DNA from: Pseudonocardia alaniniphila
GTDB lineage: Bacteria; Actinomycetota; Actinomycetes; Mycobacteriales; Pseudonocardiaceae
Length of the DNA stretch: 64,000 nt
Direction: 5' to 3'
Assembly: GCF_022524485.1 (NCBI RefSeq)
Contig: NZ_JAKXMK010000002.1
Coordinates: 248,001 to 312,000, forward strand
Shown here: piece after piece, positions 41,648 to 49,004 of the stretch
Layout of the letters: the number at the start of each line of letters is the position of its first letter
Numbering within the stretch: the stretch's first letter is position 1
The notes under the pieces: generated by a model
Seen by the model: the letters and a program-made list of their open reading frames with translations, nothing else
Told to the model about the DNA's origin: nothing
Databases searched by the model: none
Translations under genes and position numbers: made by a program

Positions 41648-42128
41648 CGCCCCCGCGCTGGCCACCGCCTGCCACGCCATGGCGAGGCGGTTCCACCGGG
41701 GCGGACGGCTGATCGCGTTCGGTGCCGGCGGTGCCGCTGCCGACGCCGCGCACGTCGTGGTCGAGTTCGTGCATCCCGTGATCATCGGGAAACGGGCGCT
41801 GCCTGCGCTGTCGCTGCGGGGCGGATCCGGTGGGTTCCGTGCCGAGCTGGAGCTGTTCGCGGAGCCCGAGGACATCGCGCTGGCCATCGCGCCCGACGGT
41901 GGTGACGCCGCTCTCGCCGACGCCCTGGCGGCGGCACGCGGCCGCGGCCTGTTGACCGTCGCCCTGGCCGGGGCGGCGGACGGGCCGCTCAACCGGTCGT
42001 CTCCGGACCATGTGCTCGTGGTGCATTCGGACGACCCGCGGATCGTGCGCGAAGGCCAGGTCACCACCTACCACGTGCTCTGGGAGCTCGTGCATGTCTT
42101 CCTGGACGCCCCGGAGGTGCTGGCATGA
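41568..42128 (+). CDS. SIS-domain sugar-phosphate isomerase-like protein (1)
   Basis: A GmhA-like SIS protein of 186 aa. The phosphosugar-binding loop reads F-G-A-G-G-A-A-A-D-A-A-H-V (about residues 46-58), with Ala in place of the usual Ser-Ser, and A-P-D-G-G-D near 105-110 replaces the canonical S-T-S-G-G-S. The loss of Ser residues suggests altered ligand or no catalysis. It starts at TTG 41568 behind AGAGGGGAG. Its stop overlaps the HypC-like gene (ATGA). Tail Y-H-V-L-W-E-L-V-H-V-F resembles that of SIS protein 2, so they are paralogues. Confidence 0.78.
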   Translation: MTVELTATDVRTAFTRREGPIGLLATDAPALATACHAMARRFHRGGRLIAFGAGGAAADAAHVVVEFVHPVIIGKRALPALSLRGGSGGFRAELELFAEPEDIALAIAPDGGDAALADALAAARGRGLLTVALAGAADGPLNRSSPDHVLVVHSDDPRIVREGQVTTYHVLWELVHVFLDAPEVLA

Positions 42129-42367
42129 ACACCGGCACGGGCGCGCGCGGGCTGCTGCCCGATCCGCACCCCGGCGACACCTGTATCACCTGCTCCGACG
42201 TCGCCGTGGCCGTCACGGTCGTCGAACTGCTCGGCGACGACATGGCCCTCGTGGACACCGACGCCGGCACGCAGGAGGAGGTGAGTGTCGCGCTCGTGGA
42301 CGTCGAGGTCGGGGACACCGTCCTTGTCCATGCAGGAGAGGCCATCGCAAGGCTGGAGCCGTCATGA
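42125..42367 (+). CDS. HypC/HupF-like hydrogenase assembly chaperone, N-terminally extended
   Basis: A protein of 80 aa. The small beta-barrel of HypC is visible (A-V-A-V-T-V-V-E-L-L-G-D-D-M-A-L-V-D … E-V-S-V-A-L-V-D-V-E-V-G-D-T-V-L-V-H-A-G-E-A-I-A-R-L). Unlike true HypC it does not start M-C-x-G-I-P; instead C20 and C23 (D-T-C-I-T-C-S) follow a 19-residue leader. A conventional HypC is encoded at 53092-53364. It sits between two SIS genes with ATGA overlaps on the upstream side and a repeat unit downstream. Confidence 0.72.
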   Translation: MNTGTGARGLLPDPHPGDTCITCSDVAVAVTVVELLGDDMALVDTDAGTQEEVSVALVDVEVGDTVLVHAGEAIARLEPS

Positions 42368-42456
42368 GCGAGTGTGGGAGCGAATCAGTGTTACAGCGCC
42401 TTCGCGCGGTGACGTCTCCCGATGGGCCGCCCGAGTGCAGCGAGGGCGAGCGATGA
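42364..42456 (+). repeat. Diverged third copy of the MIRU-like repeat
   Basis: It begins ATGAGCGAGTGTGGGAGCGA and keeps GAATC, CAGCGCCTTCGCG and GTGCAGCGAGGGCGAGCGATGAG, but has an insertion and several changes relative to the two copies at 7203-7350. Its ATG overlaps the TGA of the HypC-like gene and its 30-codon mini-ORF ends in a TGA that overlaps the ATG of SIS gene 2 (42453), the same ATGA logic as in tctC-tctB. Confidence 0.75.
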
Positions 42457-43106
42457 GTATCGAGTCGCTCTACCCCTTCCTGCACGCGGGCGCCGCGGAC
42501 CGGGACGTGCTCCTGGCCGACGTCGCCCGGTCGACGGCGGAGAAGGTCGGTGAGATCGGGCGGCTGCGCCACGACGTCCTGGCCGCCGACGCCGCCGAAC
42601 TGGCGGTCTGTGCCACGGCGATGGCGCAGCGGTTCGACCGTGGCGGGAGGCTCTTGGCCTTCGGCAACGGCGGTTCGAGCACGGACGCGGCAGCCATGGC
42701 TGCGCTCTGCGTCGACCCCGGGCCGGCATGGCGGCCGCTGCCCGCCCTCGCGCTCGCGGCGGACGTCGCCACGCTCACCGCTCTGGCCAACGACGTCGGG
42801 TTCGAGAACGTCTTCGCCCGTCCGGTGGCCGCCGCGGGGCGCCCCGACGACATCGCGCTGGGCCTGTCGACGAGCGGGGGGTCGGCCAACGTGCTGCGCG
42901 GCCTGGCCGTCGCCCACGAGCGCGGCCTGCTCACCGTGGGCCTCGCCGGTTACTCGGGCGGAGCGATGGCCGAGGCTGCCGAACGCGGCGAGATCGACCA
43001 CCTCTTCGTCATGCCGTCGGCGTCGGTGCACCGCATCCAGGAGGCGCAGACCACCACCTACCACGTGCTGTGGGAGCTGGTGCAGCGCGCGCTGGGTCGT
43101 CCGTGA
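42453..43106 (+). CDS. SIS-domain sugar-phosphate isomerase, GmhA-like (2)
   Basis: A protein of 217 aa. It retains the canonical loops: F-G-N-G-G-S-S-T-D-A (about residues 63-72) and L-S-T-S-G-G-S-A-N-V near 139-148, as in sedoheptulose-7-phosphate isomerase GmhA. Actinobacteria of this type have no lipopolysaccharide heptose need, so its place in a hydrogenase maturation operon is puzzling. It follows the repeat unit and overlaps hypF by GTGA. Paralogous to SIS protein 1. Confidence 0.82.
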   Translation: MSIESLYPFLHAGAADRDVLLADVARSTAEKVGEIGRLRHDVLAADAAELAVCATAMAQRFDRGGRLLAFGNGGSSTDAAAMAALCVDPGPAWRPLPALALAADVATLTALANDVGFENVFARPVAAAGRPDDIALGLSTSGGSANVLRGLAVAHERGLLTVGLAGYSGGAMAEAAERGEIDHLFVMPSASVHRIQEAQTTTYHVLWELVQRALGRP

Positions 43107-45379
43107 GCGAACCGTCGGTGCGGGCCCGGATCCGCGTCAGCGGGATCGTGCAGGGCGTGGGGTTCCGGCCGTTCGTCCATGGCCTGGCCGGGGAGCTGGG
43201 CCTCGCCGGCTTCGTGAGCAACGACGAGTCCGGTGTGATCATCGAGGCCGAGGGCAGCGCCCACGCGCTGGACGCCCTGCTCACCGCACTGCGCGACCGG
43301 CCGCCCGCGCTCGCGCTGGTCACCGACGTCGCCGCCACGGGCGTGCCGGTGCGCGGCGACACCGCCTTCGCCATCGCCCCCAGCTCGGCCCACGGCCCGC
43401 GAGCCACTCTCATCTCGCCCGACACGGCGACGTGCGCCGACTGCCTCGCCGAGCTGCGTGACCCGTTCGACCGCCGCTACCGCCACCCCTTCATCACCTG
43501 CACGAACTGCGGGCCGCGGTTCACGATCGTCACCGGGGTGCCCTACGACCGGGTGGCCACCACCATGGCCGGCTTCCCGATGTGCACCGCCTGCGCCACC
43601 GAGTACCACGACCCGGGCGACCGGCGGTTCCACGCGCAGCCGGTGTGCTGCCCGGACTGCGGGCCGACGCTGCGGCTGCTGGGCGCCGACGGCCACCACC
43701 TCTCCGGCGACCCGATCGCCACCGCTGCCCGGATGCTCGCCGACGGCGGGGTGCTGGCCGTGAAGGGGCTCGGTGGCTACCACCTGGCGGCGCTCGCGGG
43801 CCACGAACAGGCGGTGGCTGAACTGCGCGCGCGCAAACACCGGGAGGACAAGCCCTTCGCCGTGCTCGCCCCCGGGCTCGACGCGGCCGCGACGCTCGGG
43901 CAGGTCGGGCCTGGTGAGGCCGCCGAGCTCACCTCCCGCCGCGCCCCGATCGTGCTGCTGCGCCGGCGCCTCGGCGCGCCACTGGCCGCGGCAGTCGCGC
44001 CGGGCAACGACCACGTCGGTGTGATGCTGCCCTACACGCCCGTGCACCACCTGCTGCTCGACGAGCTCGCCGCCACCATCGTGCTGACCAGCGGCAACCT
44101 CTCCGACGAGCCGATCGCCCACCTCGACGACGACGCCCTCGCCCGGCTCGGTGGCATCGCCGGCGCCTTCCTCACACACGACCGGCCGATCCGCACGCGC
44201 GCTGACGACTCGGTGCTGCGGGTGGTCGCCGGGCGCACCTACCCGATCCGCCGCTCCCGCGGCTACACCCCCGAACCCCTGCGGATCGGCGTGACCGCGC
44301 CGGAGCCGGTGCTCGGTTGCGGCGCCGAACTGAAGAACACCTTCTGCATCCTGCGGGGCGCGGAGGCCTTCCCGTCGCACCACGTCGGCGACCTGGAGAA
44401 CGCCGAGACGTTGCGGGCCTACACCGACGGCATCGAGCACCTCGGGCGCCTGCTCGACGTCACGCCCGCGGTGCTCGCCCACGACCTGCACCCGGAGTAC
44501 CTGTCCACGAAGTACGCGCTCGACCGCGCTGCCGCCGAACCCGGCCTCAGGCTGATAGGGGTGCAGCACCACCACGCCCACCTGGCCGCCTGCCTGGCGG
44601 AGAACGGCGAGACCGGGCCGGCCATCGGGATCGCGTGTGACGGCCTCGGCTACGGACCGGACGGCGTGCTGTGGGGCGGTGAGGTGCTGCAGGTGTCCCT
44701 CACCGGCTTCCGGCGGCTCGCGCACCTGGAGCCCGTGCCGTTGCCGGGTGGCGTCACGGCCATCCGGCAGCCGTGGCGGATGGCCGCGGCCTGGCTGCAC
44801 GCCACCGGCACCGACCCGGCCGGCCTGGCCGTCGCGGCGCGAAACGCTCCACTGTGGACGCAGGTGGAGAAGCTGATGGTGTCCGATGTGGAGGTTCCGG
44901 TCACGACGAGCGCCGGGCGCCTGTTCGACGCCGTCGCCGCGCTCGTGGGGATCCGGGACCGGGTCAACTACGAGGGGCAGGCGGCCGTCGAACTGGAGCA
45001 GTGCGCGTCGGCGGTGGGGGAGTGCGACGGCTATCCCGTCGGGTTCGACGGCGGGCTGATCCGGGCGGGCGATCTCGTGCGCGCCGTCGTCGCCGACCTC
45101 CGCACGGGCACCGCGGCGCCACTGATCGCCGCCCGCTTCCACGCGGGCCTGCACGACGCGCTGGCCGCCGCGGCCGTACGGGCCGCCGCCGGCACCGGGC
45201 TCGACGTGGTGGCCCTGTCCGGCGGGGTGTTCCAGAACCTGCGGCTGCTCCACGGCGTGTCCCGGCGGCTCACCGCGGCCGGGCTGCGGGTGCTCGTGCA
45301 CTCCCGGATGCCGTGCAACGACGGCGGGATCAGCCTCGGTCAGGTGGCCGTGGCTGCGGCGACATCCGCTCGCGCATGA
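43103..45379 (+). CDS. hypF: Carbamoyltransferase HypF (hydrogenase maturation)
   Basis: A protein of 758 aa with the full HypF layout: an acylphosphatase domain (V-S-G-I-V-Q-G-V-G-F-R-P-F, about 12-24), two C-x2-C-x18-C-x2-C zinc fingers (about 110-190), a YrdC domain (G-G-V-L-A-V-K-G-L-G-G-Y-H near 216-228), and a C-terminal Kae1-like carbamoyltransferase domain with H-H-H-A-H near 492 and L-S-G-G-V-F-Q-N near 706. It makes thiocarbamate on HypE from carbamoyl phosphate, the source of the cyanide ligands of the NiFe site. It starts with GTG at 43103 and ends the plus-strand operon; it is the only hyp gene absent from the minus-strand operon. Confidence 0.95.
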   Translation: MSEPSVRARIRVSGIVQGVGFRPFVHGLAGELGLAGFVSNDESGVIIEAEGSAHALDALLTALRDRPPALALVTDVAATGVPVRGDTAFAIAPSSAHGPRATLISPDTATCADCLAELRDPFDRRYRHPFITCTNCGPRFTIVTGVPYDRVATTMAGFPMCTACATEYHDPGDRRFHAQPVCCPDCGPTLRLLGADGHHLSGDPIATAARMLADGGVLAVKGLGGYHLAALAGHEQAVAELRARKHREDKPFAVLAPGLDAAATLGQVGPGEAAELTSRRAPIVLLRRRLGAPLAAAVAPGNDHVGVMLPYTPVHHLLLDELAATIVLTSGNLSDEPIAHLDDDALARLGGIAGAFLTHDRPIRTRADDSVLRVVAGRTYPIRRSRGYTPEPLRIGVTAPEPVLGCGAELKNTFCILRGAEAFPSHHVGDLENAETLRAYTDGIEHLGRLLDVTPAVLAHDLHPEYLSTKYALDRAAAEPGLRLIGVQHHHAHLAACLAENGETGPAIGIACDGLGYGPDGVLWGGEVLQVSLTGFRRLAHLEPVPLPGGVTAIRQPWRMAAAWLHATGTDPAGLAVAARNAPLWTQVEKLMVSDVEVPVTTSAGRLFDAVAALVGIRDRVNYEGQAAVELEQCASAVGECDGYPVGFDGGLIRAGDLVRAVVADLRTGTAAPLIAARFHAGLHDALAAAAVRAAAGTGLDVVALSGGVFQNLRLLHGVSRRLTAAGLRVLVHSRMPCNDGGISLGQVAVAAATSARA

Positions 45380-45393
45380 TCGGCAGGTCTGCC

Positions 45394-45444
45394 GTCCACG
45401 TGATCAAGGTGGCGAGGGTGTCAACGCACCTCGATCACGTGGAC
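45394..45444. terminator. Perfect 12-bp inverted repeat between hypF and vapC
   Basis: GTCCACGTGATC at 45394-45405 is exactly complementary to GATCACGTGGAC at 45433-45444, and the stem extends by AGGTG/CACCT after one mismatch. It lies between the converging hypF and vapC-like genes and its right arm includes the last codons of vapC, so it could terminate both. Confidence 0.65.
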
Positions 45445-45834
45445 CACACGGTCCAGCGCGCGGAAGTTCTCGGCGTTACGGGTGGCGAGGCTCAGGCCGT
45501 GACGCTCGGCGGTAGCGGCGATGAGCAGGTCCAGGCGCCGTGGACGAGGGTTTCGGCCTGCGGCTCGAACCATGGTGGCGAGCAGGCCATACGACCCGGC
45601 AACAGCGATGTCCAGCGGGATCACGTCCATGGCGTCGACGATGGCCCCCAGCCGGCGCCTGCGTCGTAGCCGCTCCTCGGCATCCACGGAGGCGCCGACC
45701 CCGTGCTCCAGTTCGGCGACCGTGACCGCGCTGACCGCTACGTAGTCGGCGATGGACGCAAGGCCTGCGGTCGGCGGCGCGATCACGACGGACGTATCCA
45801 GCAGCACCTGACGTGTGACTCCTCCTGTTGTCAC
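45421..45834 (-). CDS. VapC-like PIN-domain toxin
   Basis: A PIN-domain protein of about 137 aa. The acidic residues of the active site are visible: V-L-L-D-T-S near the N-terminus, V-A-E-L-E-H-G in the middle, L-D-L-L-I-A-A-T-A near residue 107, and T-R-N-A-E-N-F near 122. VapC proteins are ribonucleases, often cutting tRNA or rRNA. GTG at 45834 overlaps the antitoxin TGA (GTGA); a GTG at 45807 behind GGAGGA is an alternative start. It forms a two-gene operon with the upstream antitoxin. Confidence 0.85.
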   Translation of the reverse strand: MTTGGVTRQVLLDTSVVIAPPTAGLASIADYVAVSAVTVAELEHGVGASVDAEERLRRRRRLGAIVDAMDVIPLDIAVAGSYGLLATMVRAAGRNPRPRRLDLLIAATAERHGLSLATRNAENFRALDRVVHVIEVR

Positions 45835-46142
45835 CTTTCCCCGTCCCGATCCCACGGGTCGGAGGAGTGGTCGTCGCCGAAGAGTTCGTCGGCTTCAGCG
45901 ACATCGCGCGCCCACGCGCCGGGGTCAGGCGCGGGTCCGGAGGCGGTCAAGAGCTCGTCGAGTCCGGCGGCAGGTATCAGACGCCGCCGGGAGGTCGTCC
46001 GCTGATGCGGCACCAGATCGGCGACTGCACGTCCGTGGACCGTCACGGTGAAGGACTCGCCTTCGGCTACCCGTCGCATGATCTCGGCGTTGTTGTTGCG
46101 CAGCTCGGACTGCCTGATGGACTCGGCCACGCTCGCCAGCAT
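45831..46142 (-). CDS. Phd/YefM-type antitoxin
   Basis: A protein of 103 aa. Residues about 1-50 (S-E-L-R-N-N-N-A-E-I-M-R-R-V-A-E-G-E-S-F-T-V-T-V-H-G-R-A-V-A-D-L) match the Phd/YefM DNA-binding fold. The rest is an acidic tail that would neutralise the toxin. Its stop overlaps the VapC-type toxin start. In such pairs the antitoxin usually represses its own promoter, which would lie in 46143-46240; GATAGCGGTATCGCTATC at 46154-46171 is a near-perfect palindrome there. Confidence 0.82.
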   Translation of the reverse strand: MLASVAESIRQSELRNNNAEIMRRVAEGESFTVTVHGRAVADLVPHQRTTSRRRLIPAAGLDELLTASGPAPDPGAWARDVAEADELFGDDHSSDPWDRDGER

Positions 46143-46153
46143 GGCTATGAGAT

Positions 46154-46171
46154 AGCGGTATCGCTATCGCG
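46154..46171. promoter_or_regulatory. Operator-like palindrome upstream of the antitoxin
   Basis: GATAGC-GGTATC-GCTATC is an inverted repeat of GATAGC around a GGTATC centre, 12 bases upstream of the antitoxin ATG. It is a natural candidate for autoregulation by the toxin-antitoxin complex. Confidence 0.55.
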
Positions 46172-46307
46172 GGGTTCGAGGTCGGCGGCCGTGTCACGGC
46201 GCGACGAACACTCGATCGTGCAGTTAAGGCTCCGTTCGACGTGATTGGCTGCGGTGATCGAGCGTTACCTCCCCAGTACCGAGCGCGACGATCAAGGGGA
46301 AGTGACC

Positions 46308-46469
46308 ATGGACCTGCTGACGCCGGAGCTGCTGGCGGAGATCAACGCCGTGTGGGACGCGAACCAGGCAGGCAAGATCACTGTTCAGGAGGCCTCGCGC
46401 CAGGCGAACGAGCTGCTCGGCATCCCGCCCGTCGACGCCAACCAGGAGCGTCGGGTTGCGGTGACCTGA
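46308..46469 (+). CDS. Small hypothetical protein, 53 aa
   Basis: An ATG at 46308 behind AAGGGGAAG opens 53 codons. The product has no membrane segment. It is acidic at the N-terminus (M-D-L-L-T-P-E-L-L-A-E-I-N-A-V-W) and predicted helical, ending in basic R-R-V-A-V-T. It reads like a small helical protein or orphan regulator fragment; I do not recognise it. Translation is suggested only by the site and codon use. Confidence 0.5.
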   Translation: MDLLTPELLAEINAVWDANQAGKITVQEASRQANELLGIPPVDANQERRVAVT

Positions 46470-46809
46470 GGCGATCAGGGCGATCACCGGCAGCGGACAA
46501 CCGTGGTCCCGGGGTGCGCGCGGACGGCGCACGTGCCGGCAAGTGACGACAGGCCTGGGCCGTGGTGCTGGGAAAGGCGCGGTGGTGACGCGAACGGCGT
46601 GCGGCGCCCCGTCGGGTGCGCGGCAGCCGCAACGTACGGAATCTGGCGGAAGGTGCGGAATCGAAGCGCGCGCCGCTAAATGGACATCCATCGCGAAACC
46701 GCCGGGTATGAGCTACGCCATATCTCCACTCTGAACGCAAAGATCGGCCCAACCGTGTGTGGCATGTCGGCCGGTGCAAAAGGTGGCGGCTCACAACGGA
46801 AGGACTGAA
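46470..46809. other. Intergenic stretch without recognised features
   Basis: These 340 bases between the small ORF and the first secreted protein hold no gene that I can support. GC content drops near 46670-46750, before the secreted-protein start, where a promoter would be expected. Confidence 0.5.
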
Positions 46810-47286
46810 ATGTCTCGTAGCTGGGTTCGGCGCGTCCTGGTCGCCGCTGCTGCCGGTGCCGTGGCTGTCGCCGCACTTAGTCTCGCTGGCGTCACCGGTG
46901 TGGCCTCCGCCGCGGTGCCCGCTGCAGCCGCATCCGGAAAGCTCGTCACGGTTCCCGTCGTCCTCGAGTCAGCTGCTCGGCCCGCTGCTCCTTCCGCCCC
47001 GATGCCGGGGGATCTTGGTGAGTTCGATGTCTTCAACAATGCGGAGTTCCAAGGTGGGTTCGCCAACCTCACCAACGCCATGATCCCCGATCTGGGCGCC
47101 AACAACCTGAACCTGAACGACCTGATCTCGTCTGCCGTCAACAACTCCGAGATAAAGATGTGCCTGTTCCCCGACGAGAACTTCATGGGTCAGCCGATCC
47201 AGTTCCCCGCGCACACGCAGCTCGGTCAGTTCGGCCAGAACCAGAACGACACGATCTCGTCGGTGCGACCCTGCTACGACAACTGA
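46810..47286 (+). CDS. Secreted protein, I36-inhibitor/crystallin-like (1)
   Basis: An exported protein of 158 aa. A Sec signal peptide (M-S-R-S-W-V-R-R then an Ala/Val-rich core, cleavage near A-S-A at about residue 34) is followed by an Ala/Pro-rich linker and a compact domain of about 90 aa. That domain has M-C-L-F-P-D-E-N-F-M-G-Q-P near residue 119 and a terminal D-T-I-S-S-V-R-P-C, like the peptidase-inhibitor I36/beta-gamma-crystallin fold of actinobacteria. Two cysteines could form one disulfide. A paralogue lies 451 bases downstream with the same opening M-S-R-S-W-(V/I)-R-R. Confidence 0.72.
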   Translation: MSRSWVRRVLVAAAAGAVAVAALSLAGVTGVASAAVPAAAASGKLVTVPVVLESAARPAAPSAPMPGDLGEFDVFNNAEFQGGFANLTNAMIPDLGANNLNLNDLISSAVNNSEIKMCLFPDENFMGQPIQFPAHTQLGQFGQNQNDTISSVRPCYDN

Positions 47287-47737
47287 CGTTCCGAGTGGTG
47301 CGCGTACGGCGCGACGGCTCGAATCCGGCTCCGGCGATGGCCGGGCGAGACGGCTCCTGACCAGCTGCTGCTGGCAGGGGCGTTCTCGTTGTGCCCGGTG
47401 GTGTCCGGGTCGTGTCGCCGGGCTGCCCCGGAGATCGGGATCGGTCGCGGCCTTCTGCGGTGGACCACATGCCGATACACGGGTGGTGTGGGAGCCGTGT
47501 TCACCGGGGCACGGGTGGTAAAACCACTAGTTCTCACGCTGCGCGAACCTCTGGCAATATCCGGATGTGCACTATCGCTATTCGCGTCGCTTGGCCCTAC
47601 TGCAATCCCGTCGCAATGATCGAGCCCTGCACGATGTGGATCTCATCACATCTGCCACCTGAACGGCAAGGCGCGGTAATGCGTGTCAAGCCATGTCGGT
47701 CACCGCAATGGCGGTGGCTCGGACGGGAGGACTCGGA
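47287..47737. other. Intergenic stretch between secreted paralogues
   Basis: These 451 bases separate the two I36-like genes. I see no gene. GTGGTAAAACCAC at 47516-47528 is a tiny inverted repeat. The stretch is less GC-rich on its right side (47530-47690), consistent with a separate promoter for the second gene. Confidence 0.5.
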
Positions 47738-48262
47738 ATGTCTCGCAGTTGGATTCGGCGGAATGTGGTTGGTGCGGCCGCCGGGACCCTGGCGCTCGTA
47801 GCCCTGACGTTGGGCGGCGTGACCGTCGGTACGGCGGCTGCCGCACCAGCGGCGTCGACGGCCGGCGCCGTCGGAGTGCAGCCTGCCGCCGGTGCCGCCG
47901 CGCACGGCAACGACAACGAGTTCGACCTCTTCGAGAATGCCCAGTTCGATGGCTTTTTCGCGAACTTCGACAGCACCAAGGTGCAGAGTCTCACGGCTTT
48001 CAAGGTGCAGGGTGATCCGAACCAGGATCAGAATGACTTCTTCTCGTCCATCGCCAACAACTCGCAGACGGCGATGTGCGTGTACTCCGACATCAACTTC
48101 CGGGGCAAGAGCCTGCTCATCAACCCGGGGGTGGCTGTGTCCAACCTCGCGGCCGCCCAGCTCGGCGGCGGCCAGACCTTCGACCTGAACGACCAGATCA
48201 GCTCGCTTGCTCCTGCGATCCCGAACCCCGCAACGGGAGGGCTCGGCTGCCCCACGTCATGA
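47738..48262 (+). CDS. Secreted protein, I36-inhibitor/crystallin-like (2)
   Basis: A paralogue of 174 aa. Sec signal peptide to about residue 35 (A-A-A-A), then a linker and a domain with E-F-D-L-F-E-N-A-Q-F-D-G-F-F-A-N-F near residue 60, S-S-I-A-N-N-S-Q-T-A-M-C-V-Y-S-D-I-N-F-R-G-K near 107 and L-N-D-Q-I-S-S-L near 155. It shares with protein 1 the order F-D-x-F-x-N-A-x-F … N-N-S-x3-M-C-x-(F/Y)-x-D-x-N-F-x-G. An inserted loop makes it longer. A strong GGAGGACTCGGA site precedes the ATG. Function unknown; extracellular protease inhibition is one family role. Confidence 0.72.
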   Translation: MSRSWIRRNVVGAAAGTLALVALTLGGVTVGTAAAAPAASTAGAVGVQPAAGAAAHGNDNEFDLFENAQFDGFFANFDSTKVQSLTAFKVQGDPNQDQNDFFSSIANNSQTAMCVYSDINFRGKSLLINPGVAVSNLAAAQLGGGQTFDLNDQISSLAPAIPNPATGGLGCPTS

Positions 48263-48424
48263 TCTCGGCTCGTGTGAGGGGTGCCCGCCGGTCGGCTGCG
48301 TGAGTGAGCGCGACGGCGGCGCACCCTTCCGGCGGATGCCCGGCGCGGCCCTGATCACGGCGGGTTCGGTGCTTACCGGGCCCGCTGACGATGAGATCTG
48401 GTGAGCCGGGCGGTCTACTTCCCC

Positions 48425-48979
48425 ATGGGCACTCTGAGCTACACGATGAGCATCTCCCTCGACGGCTACATCGAGGACGTGAACGGCGGAATCGCCTTCT
48501 CCGAGCCGGACGAGGAGGTGCACCGCTTCGCCAACCAGCAGACCCGTGAGACGGCAGCGTTCCTGTTCGGCCGCGGCCTCTATGAGGTCATGGAGGAGTT
48601 CTGGACGGCGCCGGAGCGGGCCGACGGGCACGAGGTGGAGGCGGAGTTCGCCCGCGAGTACGCCGCGACGCCGCGGATCGTGTTCTCCGACTCGCTGGAG
48701 TCGGTCGCGCCCGGGTGCCGGCTGGTGCGCCGCGCCGATGCGATCGACGAGGTGGTCCGGCTCAAGAAGGAGACCGACGGTGACCTGTCCGTCGGCGGCG
48801 CCGGTCTGGCGGCATCGCTGCTGGACCTGATCGACGAGTTCCGCCCGCGCGTTGCGCCTGCTTTCAGCGGCGGCGGCAAGCCGTACTTCCCGCTCGGCGC
48901 CGACCTCCGGCTGCGGCTGGTCGAGCAGCGCACCTTCCGCTCCGGCACCGTGTACCTGCGTTACGAGAGGATCCGCTGA
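48425..48979 (+). CDS. Dihydrofolate-reductase-like RibD C-terminal domain protein
   Basis: A protein of 184 aa with the RibD_C/DHFR fold: S-I-S-L-D-G-Y-I-E near residues 9-17, F-G-R-G-L-Y-E near 48, and the cofactor loop V-G-G-A-G-L-A-A near 129-136. These proteins reduce pterin- or pyrimidine-like substrates with NADPH, though many are uncharacterised. The start is the ATG at 48425. It is alone, converging on the PPOX gene. Confidence 0.8.
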   Translation: MGTLSYTMSISLDGYIEDVNGGIAFSEPDEEVHRFANQQTRETAAFLFGRGLYEVMEEFWTAPERADGHEVEAEFAREYAATPRIVFSDSLESVAPGCRLVRRADAIDEVVRLKKETDGDLSVGGAGLAASLLDLIDEFRPRVAPAFSGGGKPYFPLGADLRLRLVEQRTFRSGTVYLRYERIR

Positions 48980-49004
48980 TGGAACACGTGTGATCGGAGG
49001 ACTG

